Part shown: one piece after another, positions 14,508-22,290 of the stretch
How the letters are laid out: each line of letters begins with the position of its first letter
How positions within the stretch are numbered: position 1 is the stretch's first letter
Assembly (NCBI GenBank): GCA_947484535.1
Contig: CANKPO010000001.1
Coordinates: 1-22,775, forward strand
Source: Caulobacteraceae bacterium
Lineage (GTDB): Bacteria; Pseudomonadota; Alphaproteobacteria; Caulobacterales; Caulobacteraceae
Direction: 5' to 3'
Length of the DNA stretch: 22,775 nucleotides
Program-made: the position numbers and the translations under genes
The notes under the pieces: generated by a model
Databases searched by the model: none
Seen by the model: the letters and a program-made list of their open reading frames with translations, nothing else
What the model was told of the DNA's origin: nothing

Positions 14508-16391
14508 CTATTCTGCGGCCATGCGCGAAGGACGCACACGCCAGACCGGCTGGACGGGAGCGGCGAGGCCCGTATCCGCCAAGCAGGAGGCGCGAAGATC
14601 GTCGATCGAGGGACCCCGGTCAAAGAGTTGCAAGGGACCACGCTCGCCGCGCATCTTGGCCCGCAAGGCTTCGGTCGCGGCTTCATCGATGGAGCCATCG
14701 CCATGGGCCACAACACCAAAGCGCAGCGCGCCTTCGACGGTGATCAGGCCACGGGTGATTTCCAGACCAATGAGATCGGTTTCACGCTCCAGAGGATCGC
14801 CCCAGCCGCCGCCGCCCCAGGTGACGAAGTGCAGCAGATCGCCCTTCTCCACCTTGATACCGTCGCACTTGGAAGCCAATGGAATGCTCTCGCCCGAGAC
14901 CTTCTCCAGGCGCTTCCAAGACCGCATGCCCGGAAGTCCGCCATTGACGCCCCAAGGGGGGATGAACCAGCGGTCATCATGGATGGCGATGGTGCCAGAT
15001 TCTAGGAACCGGTAGGTCATATGGATGCCGTTGCCGCCGCGGAACCGGCCAGCTCCGCCACTGTCTGCGACGCTTTCGTAGCGTTCGATGACCATGGGGA
15101 AATAGCGCTCGAGGAACTCGTTGGGAACGTTGGTAAAGCCAGGCCACAGGGAGTGACCGTCAGCACCGTCGCCGAACGGACGGCCCGGAATGCCGCCAAA
15201 GCCGATCTGGAATAGCTGGAACCACTCGCCCTTGCCGTCATAGCCCGAGAACATCAGGTGCGGCGAGGAGGAGAAGCCAGCAGCGCAGAGGAATTCAGGG
15301 GTCTTTTGGCCAAGAAGCGCGCCTAGAACGTCAAAGATCCGGCCCAGAGCATGGGTGCGGCAAGACAGGGCGGCTGGGAACTTAGGCTTCAGCAATGAGC
15401 CTTCGGGAATGCGGACATCTACCAGATCATAGAAGCCATCATTGAACATGACCTGCGGGTCAAAGACCATGATCATATAGATGCCGAAGAACATCTTGAA
15501 CATGTTCTCGTTCAGATAGAAATTGATCGAGCTATCCGACTGTGGATCTGTACCTTCAAAGTCCAAAATGACCCGCGGGCCTTCGCGCCACATGGTGCAC
15601 TTGATCTTGAACGGGCCAGCGCCCTTGCCGTCGTCACAGATAAAGTCTTCGAAGCTGACCTTTTCTTCGCCGATCGACATGGTCATCAATTGACCCATGG
15701 CGCGGTGATTACGGGCCAAAAGCTCGGTCAGGGACGAGGTAAAGACATCCTCGCCAAAGCGCTCGCAAAGTTCGACCACGCGGCGACCGGCCACGCGGCA
15801 GGCTGCAACGATGGCGTGAAGGTCGGCCTTGTACCATTCGGGCATTCGTGACTGGTGCGCAGCAATGGCCAGAATATCACCCTGCAGCACGCCCTTGCGA
15901 TAGAGCTTGACCGGCGGCATGCGCAGGCCCTCTTCGAAGATCGAGGCCGCATCGGTGGGCAGGCTGCCGGGAACCTTGCCGCCCACGTCGGTCATGTGAC
16001 CAAACATGGCCGACCAAGCCACCAGACGGCCCTTATGGAAGATCGGGGCAATGACCAGCTGGTCAGAGGTGTGGCTGATCGCGCCTTCGCAGCTATAGGG
16101 ATCGTTGAGCAGGATCACGTCCCCCTCTTCGATCTCGCCCTGATAGAGGCGAATGAAGCCGTCGATGAAGGAGCCGAACTGGCCTACCACCATCTTGCCA
16201 TCACGGTCAGCAATCAGGGGGAAGGCGTCGCCCTGCTCGCGAATGCCCGGAGACAGGGCGGTGCGAAACAGGGTGGCATCCATTTCTACCCGCGCATTGC
16301 GCAGGGCGTTTTCCAGAATGTCCAAGGTTACCGGATCAACGGTGACGGATTTGAACGGGGCGGAGTTGGTTTGAATTATGGTCGCGGTCAT
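14508..16391 (-). CDS. hyuB: Hydantoinase B / oxoprolinase family subunit
   Basis: A 627-residue HyuB-family subunit, the partner of HyuA. It opens with the family phrase VDPVTLDILENALRNARVEMDATLFRTALSPGIRE (residues about 18-52). LNDPYSCEGAISHTSDQLVIAP and WSAMFGHMTDVGG follow, where better-known members have NDPYxGGTHLPD and HxxDIGG, so the putative metal-site loops diverge from classical hydantoinases. The C-terminal half contains GGAGRFRGGNGI and the glycine-rich TWGGGGWGDP typical of the family. The ATG at 16391 has a weak GAGAG upstream and lies 12 bases after hyuA. The family includes ATP-dependent N-methylhydantoinase, 5-oxoprolinase and acetone/acetophenone carboxylases; the divergent loops leave hydrolase versus carboxylase open. 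Confidence 0.9.
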   Translation of the reverse strand: MTATIIQTNSAPFKSVTVDPVTLDILENALRNARVEMDATLFRTALSPGIREQGDAFPLIADRDGKMVVGQFGSFIDGFIRLYQGEIEEGDVILLNDPYSCEGAISHTSDQLVIAPIFHKGRLVAWSAMFGHMTDVGGKVPGSLPTDAASIFEEGLRMPPVKLYRKGVLQGDILAIAAHQSRMPEWYKADLHAIVAACRVAGRRVVELCERFGEDVFTSSLTELLARNHRAMGQLMTMSIGEEKVSFEDFICDDGKGAGPFKIKCTMWREGPRVILDFEGTDPQSDSSINFYLNENMFKMFFGIYMIMVFDPQVMFNDGFYDLVDVRIPEGSLLKPKFPAALSCRTHALGRIFDVLGALLGQKTPEFLCAAGFSSSPHLMFSGYDGKGEWFQLFQIGFGGIPGRPFGDGADGHSLWPGFTNVPNEFLERYFPMVIERYESVADSGGAGRFRGGNGIHMTYRFLESGTIAIHDDRWFIPPWGVNGGLPGMRSWKRLEKVSGESIPLASKCDGIKVEKGDLLHFVTWGGGGWGDPLERETDLIGLEITRGLITVEGALRFGVVAHGDGSIDEAATEALRAKMRGERGPLQLFDRGPSIDDLRASCLADTGLAAPVQPVWRVRPSRMAAE

Positions 16392-16403
16392 GGATCTGCG
16401 CTC

Positions 16404-18452
16404 TCAAACAGGCGTGATCAGGATGGTACCGAAGGGATCGACGAGGGCTTCGCAGCCTGGCAGGACCAGGGTGGTGGAATCCATCTCGACGACAATCGCC
16501 GGACCGGGGATGAGGTCGCCTGCACGCAGCAAGGACCGGTCGTAAATCACCGCAGGCTTTAGCCCGCCATCGACCCAGACCTCATGGTCACGGATCTTGG
16601 CGGCGATGGGGTTACCATCACCCTTTGGAATCTCGAGGGCAGGGATGTCTTGCACCTTGCCCATGGCCACGGCTCGCAGGTTCACGAACTCATGCTCTGC
16701 GTCCATGTTGAACGTGAACAGGCGTCTATGTTCCTCGTCGAAAGCCGCTGCCAGACGGGTCAACCCGCCCTTTTCAAAGCCGTCCAAGGTCACCGTCATC
16801 GGCACTTCGAAGGCTTGGCCGTGATAGCGCACATCGATTTCGAAGGCGCAGGTCACATCGGCTTCTGGCACGCCATTGTCGACCAGTTCAGCCTTGGTCT
16901 GCTTGGCCATATCCGACAGCATCGCGGCCACTTCGGTCTCTGTGGTTTGCGAAAGACGCTTGGACAAGGACCGCGCTGTCTCGGTGCGCATACGGGTCGT
17001 TGCATCGCCAAGGGCGCAGAGCACGCCCGGTGATACAGGCGAAACAACCGGCCATGAGCCCATCAGCTTGCCCACCGCATTGGCATGCAAGGGACCCGCG
17101 CCGCCAAAGCCCATCAGGGCAAAGTCGCGAGGGTCATAGCCTTGCTGCACCGAAATCATCCGAAGCGCGCCGAACATGTTCTCGTTGACGATGTCGATGA
17201 TGCCGCGCGCTGCCTCATAAAGACCGATGCCGAGAGCGTCAGCCACGGTCTGCACCGCTGTACGCGCCGCTTCACGGTCGAGCTTGAAGGTACCGCCGAG
17301 TAGATTTTCTGGCAGATAGCCTAGCACCACATTGGCGTCGGTGACCGTCGGGACCAGCCCACCCTTGCCATAGGAGGCAGGGCCTGGATTGGCGCCGGCC
17401 GATTCTGGACCGACCCGCAAGGCACGTGTCAGTTCCGGCACCTTGGCGATCGACCCGCCGCCAGCGCCGACGGTCTTGACGTCCAGCGACGAGGCGCGAA
17501 CCGTCAGGTGTCCGACATCGGTCGTACGAACTCGGCGAGGCTCGCCATTTTCAATCAGGGCCACGTCCGTAGAGGTGCCGCCCACATCAAGGGTGAGGAT
17601 ATTCTTGAGGCCTGAATTGCGTGCCACCCAGATGGCACCGGCCACACCGCCCGCCGGACCGCTCATCAGCAGACTGACCGGATGTTCTTCAGACTTTTCC
17701 GAAGACATCAGGCCGCCGTCGGAACGCAGTAGCGCAATGCGCCCTTGCATGTTCAGACCGCGCAGCTTTTCGCGAAGATTCCGCACATAGCGGCCCACGA
17801 CGGGGCGCACAGCGGCATTGGCAACCGTCGTCAAGGTCCGCTCATATTCCTGCATTTCCGGCAAGACGATATGGGACAGGGACACGGGAACGCCGGGAAG
17901 GACTTCAGCGGCCAGTTCGGCCACGCGGCTCTCATGAGCGCCGTTCAGATAGGCATTCATCAAGGAGACGGTGATGGCCTCAACACCCTGCGTCTTAAGC
18001 ACGTTCAATTGAGCGCGAATATCGGCATCATTGAGGGGGCGAATTTCCACGCCTTGCGCATCGATACGGCCCAAGATTTCGACCGTGTCTTCCAGCTTGG
18101 CCATGGGCTCAGGCTTTGGCCAGACAATCCATGCGGCTAGGCCGCCGGGCACCAGCGAGCGGGCGATCTGCATGGTTTGCCGATAGCCCTCGGTCGTGAC
18201 CAAGCCAACTCGCGCGCCCTTGCCTTCAAGAACGGCGTTGGTTGCGACGGTCGTGCCGTGCAGGAAGATGTCCACGTCAGCGGGTGTGATCCTGGCCTGG
18301 GCACAGATGGCCTCGACCCCGATCATTACGCCTTCGGAGCTGTCATGGGGCGTCGATGGCGTCTTATGACGCCAAAATCCGCCGGTTTTCTCGTCGAGCA
18401 GCAGAAGGTCCGTAAAGGTACCTCCGACATCGACCCCAAGCCTGTAGGACAT
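16404..18452 (-). CDS. hyuA: Hydantoinase A / oxoprolinase family ATP-binding subunit
   Basis: A 682-residue HyuA-family subunit with an ASKHA-type ATPase core. Nucleotide-binding loops are visible at the N-terminus (LGVDVGGTFTDLLLLD) and mid-protein (LTLDVGGTSTDVALIE), with HGTTVATNAVLEGKGARVGL, LLMSGPAGGVAGA and VGAGGGSIA between and after. These subunits phosphorylate the amide or keto substrate with ATP so that HyuB can open or carboxylate it. I chose the ATG at 18452 because AGGAAGGTGGGA immediately precedes it and the family N-terminus starts at the first beta strand; upstream ATG (18467) and TTG (18482) starts add only a short basic tail. First gene of the operon, divergent from the HMG-CoA-lyase-like gene across a region with TTGTACAC-type motifs. 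Confidence 0.92.
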   Translation of the reverse strand: MSYRLGVDVGGTFTDLLLLDEKTGGFWRHKTPSTPHDSSEGVMIGVEAICAQARITPADVDIFLHGTTVATNAVLEGKGARVGLVTTEGYRQTMQIARSLVPGGLAAWIVWPKPEPMAKLEDTVEILGRIDAQGVEIRPLNDADIRAQLNVLKTQGVEAITVSLMNAYLNGAHESRVAELAAEVLPGVPVSLSHIVLPEMQEYERTLTTVANAAVRPVVGRYVRNLREKLRGLNMQGRIALLRSDGGLMSSEKSEEHPVSLLMSGPAGGVAGAIWVARNSGLKNILTLDVGGTSTDVALIENGEPRRVRTTDVGHLTVRASSLDVKTVGAGGGSIAKVPELTRALRVGPESAGANPGPASYGKGGLVPTVTDANVVLGYLPENLLGGTFKLDREAARTAVQTVADALGIGLYEAARGIIDIVNENMFGALRMISVQQGYDPRDFALMGFGGAGPLHANAVGKLMGSWPVVSPVSPGVLCALGDATTRMRTETARSLSKRLSQTTETEVAAMLSDMAKQTKAELVDNGVPEADVTCAFEIDVRYHGQAFEVPMTVTLDGFEKGGLTRLAAAFDEEHRRLFTFNMDAEHEFVNLRAVAMGKVQDIPALEIPKGDGNPIAAKIRDHEVWVDGGLKPAVIYDRSLLRAGDLIPGPAIVVEMDSTTLVLPGCEALVDPFGTILITPV

Positions 18453-18496
18453 TCCCACCTTCCTCATGTGATTTCGGCGCAAACTGGCCGACTAAA

Positions 18497-18526
18497 TCCC
18501 GCTAATTCGCCGACCGGTAGGCGGGA
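18497..18526 (-). repeat. GC-rich inverted repeat upstream of hyuA
   Basis: TCCCGC (18497-18502) and GCGGGA (18521-18526) are perfect inverted copies separated by 18 bases that themselves contain CGCC and CCGG. The repeat lies in the probable hyuA leader, so it could be an RNA hairpin or part of an operator. Support is structural only. Confidence 0.25.
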
Positions 18527-18538
18527 CAGATTTCAATA

Positions 18539-18565
18539 TTGTACACAATGAGATATTGTACACCC
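18539..18565. promoter_or_regulatory. Tandem TTGTACAC sites, predicted GntR operators
   Basis: TTGTACACAA (18539-18548) and TTGTACACCC (18556-18565) share an ATATTGTACAC core and are spaced 17 bases start to start. The first fits the dyad TTGT-NN-ACAA; the second keeps only the left half. The same dyad, perfect, occurs next to the gntR-type gene at 22230-22239. They lie midway between hyuA and the HMG-CoA-lyase-like gene, where a regulator could control both directions. Confidence 0.6.
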
Positions 18566-18601
18566 CGTTATCGCAAGTCAATCGCCCGTTTTGATCCGGG
18601 T

Positions 18602-18611
18602 TTGTATACGA
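18602..18611. promoter_or_regulatory. Third GntR-type operator before lyase gene
   Basis: TTGTATACGA shares 9 of 10 bases with the perfect palindrome TTGTATACAA at 22230-22239. It ends 8 bases before the lyase ATG, close to or overlapping its ribosome site. Binding there would block transcription or translation initiation, consistent with a repressor. Confidence 0.55.
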
Positions 18612-18619
18612 GAGCCGCC

Positions 18620-19546
18620 ATGACCTCATCTCCCATCCAAGTGATCGAAGTTGCCCCGCGTGACGGACTGCAAAACGAAAAAACACTGATCGATACAGCC
18701 GACAAGGTAGAGCTTGTTCTACGATCTGTCGCCGCCGGAGCGCGCAGAATTGAGGCGGTTAGCTTCGTTAATGCCGCCCGTGTGCCTCAAATGGCAGATG
18801 CTGGCGAAGTTATGGCCAGATTGCGGGGGCAGGGCGACCTTCGCGCGCAGGGCGTTAGTCTGATTGGGCTGGTGCTTAACCGGCGAGGGTTTGACCGGGC
18901 GCTTGAGGCCGATGTTGACGAGGCCAATTTCGTCGTCGTTGCGTCGGAAACCTTCAATCGCCGCAATCAGGGGTCCTCCATTGCTGAGACCATGGCCCAG
19001 ATCGCCGATACGGCGGGTTTGGCTCGCCAAGAGGGTTTGACCTTTGGTGTCACCATCGGCGCATCGTTCGGCTGCCCGTTTGAAGGCGAAGTGGCCGAAG
19101 CGCAGGTCGCGGCGCTGGCGAGGGAAGCCGCCGCCATGGGCGTATCTGAAATTGCTCTAGCTGACACGATCGGTGTTGCCGATCCTATGGCCGTCGAACG
19201 CCGGATTGCCTTGGTCAAGGCCGCCGCGCCGGGCGTGTCGATCCGCTGTCATTTCCACAATACGCGCAACACGGGGCTGGCCAACGCCTATGCCGCTTGG
19301 CGCGCGGGAGCCAGCGCGCTGGATACATCGGTTGGCGGCATAGGCGGCTGTCCCTTTGCGCCAGCCGCCACCGGCAATATCCCGACCGAAGATACGGTCT
19401 ATATGTTCGAGCGGATGGGTATTGGCACGGGCTATGATCTTCCAACCCTGATCGAAACGACGGGTTGGCTGCAAGAGATTCTCGGCGGCAAACCCTTGCC
19501 CGGCATGTTGGCAAAGGCTGGCGTATTTCCACCCTCTGCTGCCTAA
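18620..19546 (+). CDS. HMG-CoA lyase-like C-C bond lyase
   Basis: A 308-residue DRE-TIM metallolyase closest to hydroxymethylglutaryl-CoA lyase. The opening EVAPRDGLQNE supplies R14 and D15; metal histidines are H211 and H213 in CHFHNTRNTGLAN; the lid cysteine C244 and N253 lie in GGIGGCPFAPAATGN. Spacings H213-C244 (31) and H213-N253 (40) equal those I recall for the human enzyme (H235, C266, N275). It departs from the usual HxHDTxG: the aspartate after the second histidine is asparagine (N214). The ATG at 18620 fits the family N-terminus, with GAGAG five bases before it; the longer frame from 18539 would run through the operator sites and is rejected. It probably cleaves an acyl-CoA made by the CoA-transferase, giving acetyl-CoA plus a keto acid. 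Confidence 0.9.
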   Translation: MTSSPIQVIEVAPRDGLQNEKTLIDTADKVELVLRSVAAGARRIEAVSFVNAARVPQMADAGEVMARLRGQGDLRAQGVSLIGLVLNRRGFDRALEADVDEANFVVVASETFNRRNQGSSIAETMAQIADTAGLARQEGLTFGVTIGASFGCPFEGEVAEAQVAALAREAAAMGVSEIALADTIGVADPMAVERRIALVKAAAPGVSIRCHFHNTRNTGLANAYAAWRAGASALDTSVGGIGGCPFAPAATGNIPTEDTVYMFERMGIGTGYDLPTLIETTGWLQEILGGKPLPGMLAKAGVFPPSAA

Positions 19547-19564
19547 GGGCCATTGCAAAACAAA

Positions 19565-19590
19565 ACCCCTCCGGTGTGAGACGAAGGGGT
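19565..19590 (-). terminator. Terminator for the third TonB receptor gene
   Basis: ACCCCT (19565-19570) and AGGGGT (19585-19590) form a stem that can be extended by CG/CG around a mismatch. Read on the minus strand the stem is followed by TTTGTTTTG, a T-rich tract, so it should stop transcripts from the receptor gene. On the plus strand the following run (cagtttt) is weaker. Confidence 0.7.
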
Positions 19591-19606
19591 CAGTTTTGAT
19601 AGTATG

Positions 19607-19643
19607 GGCCCGACCACGCAAATGGCCGGGCCTTTTTGTTTTT
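19607..19643 (+). terminator. Terminator for the HMG-CoA lyase-like gene
   Basis: GGCCCG-A-CC and GG-C-CGGGCC form a strong stem (19607-19632) with an 8-base loop and one mismatch, followed by TTTTTGTTTTT (19633-19643). This is a textbook intrinsic terminator on the plus strand. Its T-tract overlaps the stop codon of the convergent receptor gene (19642-19644). Confidence 0.85.
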
Positions 19644-22122
19644 AGAACTTCACAGCCACTTCGACGCCGTAGGAAGCGCCGCTGGCAGGCGTGGCGAAGG
19701 AGCCACCAAATTCCGGCGCGGGTATGACTTCGGACAGGTACTTTTCGTCAAAGATGTTTTGACCGAAGGCTGACACGGTCAAACCGCCGCGGGCCACGCT
19801 GACGCGAGCATCCACTGTGGTGAAGGCATCACGTTGCGTGCGCGAGTAGTCTGCGCGAGCGAAGTTTGGATAGTAAAATTCAAACACTGTTGGAGCGGTC
19901 TGGTCTTGCACAACATGGAACCAGGTTGGTCCCGTGGTGCGCACATCGGCTCGCGCGGTCAGGTCATAGTCGTTAAAGAAGGTGTGATTGTACTGGACCG
20001 CCAGATTGTAGGTGTAGTCTGGCGTATAGGGTGACTTGTTCCCCACAGTGTCGGAGCGCACGGCGTTCTTCTTGATCTTGGAGTCGGTAAGGGCCCCAGA
20101 GGCTTCAAGGGTCAGGTCGCTGGTTGCTCTAAAGCGAGCACCCAGTTCCGCGCCTTGAATCTTCACGCTGTCGATGTTGGACACTACGCGCAGCAGACCG
20201 AAGGGACCGACGAAAAATTCGAAGAACTGCATGTCCTCGACTTTGGTATCATAGACCGTGCCATCAAGCGTCAAGCGGCCGTCGAGCAGACGCGCCTTAG
20301 CGCCGACTTCGAAGGCGGTTGAGACTTCCTTGTCGAAATCGTCCGTGATCTTGACGGTGTTGAAGCCAGCGGCTGTGCGGCGGGTATTGATATAGCCATC
20401 AACCGTGGCCTTGCTGCCTTGGTTATTGAAGCCGCCCGACTTAAAGCCAACGCCCCAGTCGGAAAAGAGCGTCCAGGCATCATTCACAGTCCAACGCAGG
20501 CCGATCTTGGGCTGAACCTGATCATAGGTCTTGCTGCGGTCAGAGATGCTGGACCGGAACGAGCCGTTAGCGGCGATCAGGCCTGGGTTAAGGGGCTGGC
20601 CCGGCGTGATGTAGGCACTGCGTGCGGCGGCGGGAACCAGATTGGAGACCTTGCGATCTTCGCGATCATAGCGAAGGGCCAAGGAGCCTTCAAGGTTAGG
20701 CTGGATGTCATAGGCGGCTTGACCAAAGATCGAGCTGACATTGGACTTGAAGCTGTCCCACAGCAGTTGCTCGGTCGCGTAGGGCTTGCCGGCCGCGACA
20801 TAGAGCGAGCTTGGTGGTGCACCGCCAGAATCGATACCGGCCGCGACGCCAACCTCACGGTCGATATTCAACGCATAGATACCGCCTAGCCAACGCAGAC
20901 GCTCACCCGACTTGGAGGTGATGCGCAATTCAGCGCTCGTGTCACTTTGGTTACGACGCTGATACTGATAGCCGTCGCAGGTCAGCGGCGTGTATGGGCC
21001 AAAGAACGAGCCGCCCAGATCTGCGCCATAATAGGTCGGGTAGGGCAGGGGCACCTTGCCTGCCAAGGCTGCAAAAGAGGCCTTACAGGTGGGTTCTGAG
21101 TTAAAGAAGCCGAAAGACGCTGCGGTACCATCGGCAAGCAGGTCGTTCTTAATATCCGAATGGAGCGCCCAGCCGGTCAGGGTGGCAAAGCCAAGATCGT
21201 GATCGAACTTAGCCGACAGCTCGAGAGCGTCCTGATGGTTCGTGTGATCGATATTGTTCTGGAAAATGAACTTGTGAGTGTTCACATCTTCGAAGAAGGT
21301 CGGCGCGCTAAAGGCGGCTGCAAAGTTTGGCAGGGCGAAGACCGCGTTATAGGCAATCGAGCCAGCATCGAGTTGGCCATAGCGGGCCTTCAGGTCGATT
21401 TCAGTCTTATCGCCAACCTGAGCCACGATGCGGCCATTGATGTTGTAGCCGTCATAGCGGTCAAGATTATTTTGTCCGCGGGTATTGTCGTAGAAGCCAT
21501 CGGTCTTGCGCGTATCAAAGGACAGGCTACCGGCGGCCTTGTCGCCCAGTGGACCAGCAATGCGGCCCTTGGTCGTGATGGTGTTGTTGTTTCCAACCGC
21601 AACGCTCGCTGAGCCTTGGAAGGTTTGGGTTGGCTTTTCCGTGGTCACGATAATCGCGCCGGCCGCAGCATTACGGCCATAGACCGCGCCTTGCGGACCC
21701 TTAACAATTTCAATCTGGCGAAGGTCGGTGAACTCGCGGTTGAAGGCACCGGGATTGGCCATCTGGACGCCGTCGACTACGAAGGCGAAGGAGGATTGCG
21801 CGTCGCGTGCACTATTGACGCCGCGAATATTGACCTGCGCGTCGCCTTGCTCGGCGGCCTGCACGAGGCTGACACCTGGAACCATGGCGACAAAGTCACC
21901 AGCGCGCTGAACGCCTGCAGCCTTGAGGGTGCCTGCAGTAAGGGCGACGACAGCGGCGGGCACGTCCTTCAAATTTTCTGCCCGCTGGCGTGCGGTAACG
22001 ACGATTTCCTCAATGGAGGCGCTCGCGCTGGCAGGAGCGGTTTGAGCTTGGGCAAATGTGGCGGATGCAAGAGCGATGATTGAAACGCTACAAGCCGCTA
22101 TAGTCTTCACGGATCGGTTCAT
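19642..22122 (-). CDS. TonB-dependent receptor of the sphingomonad/caulobacter type
   Basis: An 826-residue outer-membrane receptor. The signal peptide covers residues 1-26 (ATFAQA before QT), and the TonB box IEEIVVTARQR is at about 37-47. The plug carries VNIRGVNSARD, FVVDGVQMANP and the hallmark IVKGPQGAVYGRNAAAGAII. The barrel ends GVEVAVKF with the terminal Phe. The ATG at 22122 is preceded by AGGGGACCTAACA, a good ribosome site. It diverges from the gntR-type gene across 168 bases that hold a perfect TTGTATACAA palindrome, so it probably belongs to the same regulon as the hydantoinase operon and imports that pathway's substrate or a larger precursor. Receptors of this kind in these bacteria are often specific for plant or aromatic compounds, but the ligand cannot be named. 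Confidence 0.92.
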   Translation of the reverse strand: MNRSVKTIAACSVSIIALASATFAQAQTAPASASASIEEIVVTARQRAENLKDVPAAVVALTAGTLKAAGVQRAGDFVAMVPGVSLVQAAEQGDAQVNIRGVNSARDAQSSFAFVVDGVQMANPGAFNREFTDLRQIEIVKGPQGAVYGRNAAAGAIIVTTEKPTQTFQGSASVAVGNNNTITTKGRIAGPLGDKAAGSLSFDTRKTDGFYDNTRGQNNLDRYDGYNINGRIVAQVGDKTEIDLKARYGQLDAGSIAYNAVFALPNFAAAFSAPTFFEDVNTHKFIFQNNIDHTNHQDALELSAKFDHDLGFATLTGWALHSDIKNDLLADGTAASFGFFNSEPTCKASFAALAGKVPLPYPTYYGADLGGSFFGPYTPLTCDGYQYQRRNQSDTSAELRITSKSGERLRWLGGIYALNIDREVGVAAGIDSGGAPPSSLYVAAGKPYATEQLLWDSFKSNVSSIFGQAAYDIQPNLEGSLALRYDREDRKVSNLVPAAARSAYITPGQPLNPGLIAANGSFRSSISDRSKTYDQVQPKIGLRWTVNDAWTLFSDWGVGFKSGGFNNQGSKATVDGYINTRRTAAGFNTVKITDDFDKEVSTAFEVGAKARLLDGRLTLDGTVYDTKVEDMQFFEFFVGPFGLLRVVSNIDSVKIQGAELGARFRATSDLTLEASGALTDSKIKKNAVRSDTVGNKSPYTPDYTYNLAVQYNHTFFNDYDLTARADVRTTGPTWFHVVQDQTAPTVFEFYYPNFARADYSRTQRDAFTTVDARVSVARGGLTVSAFGQNIFDEKYLSEVIPAPEFGGSFATPASGASYGVEVAVKF

Positions 22123-22229
22123 TGTTAGGTCCCCTTAATGGCAGCTGGCTCGGTGATTGTATGCGATCTTGAGGCTTATGCTTCCCCTAGGACCGAATTC
22201 GAGCCATTGGCTGTTGTTATGAATTACCG

Positions 22230-22239
22230 TTGTATACAA
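22230..22239. promoter_or_regulatory. Perfect TTGTATACAA palindrome, predicted GntR operator
   Basis: A 10-bp perfect palindrome in the divergent region between the third receptor and the gntR-type gene. Related sites occur at 18539, 18556 and 18602 beside the hydantoinase and lyase genes. FadR-subfamily regulators commonly bind short TNGTNNNACNA-like dyads, so this is a natural candidate for autoregulation and receptor control. Confidence 0.65.
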
Positions 22240-22243
22240 ATAA

Positions 22244-22271
22244 CCCCCGCGTCAAGGATTTTGACCGGGGG
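22244..22271 (+). repeat. Strong GC-rich hairpin in gntR-type gene leader
   Basis: CCCCCG-C-GTCAA (22244-22255) and TTGAC-CGGGGG (22261-22271) pair over 11 bp with one bulged C and a GGATT loop. It begins 5 bases after the predicted operator and ends 7 bases before the AGGGAG ribosome site. No T-tract follows on the plus strand, so termination is unlikely. A role in translation control or as an extended protein-binding site is possible. Confidence 0.5.
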
Positions 22272-22290
22272 CTGATTCAGGGAGCGAATT

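Noticed and set aside
15855..16562. 235-codon plus-strand frame across the hyuB/hyuA junction
   Set aside because: Antisense to two clearly conserved genes. Its composition reflects the codon bias of the opposite strand.
18539..18619. 27-residue N-terminal extension of the HMG-CoA lyase-like protein
   Set aside because: The extension would be translated through the predicted operators and lies before the conserved family start. The ATG at 18620 fits the family length.
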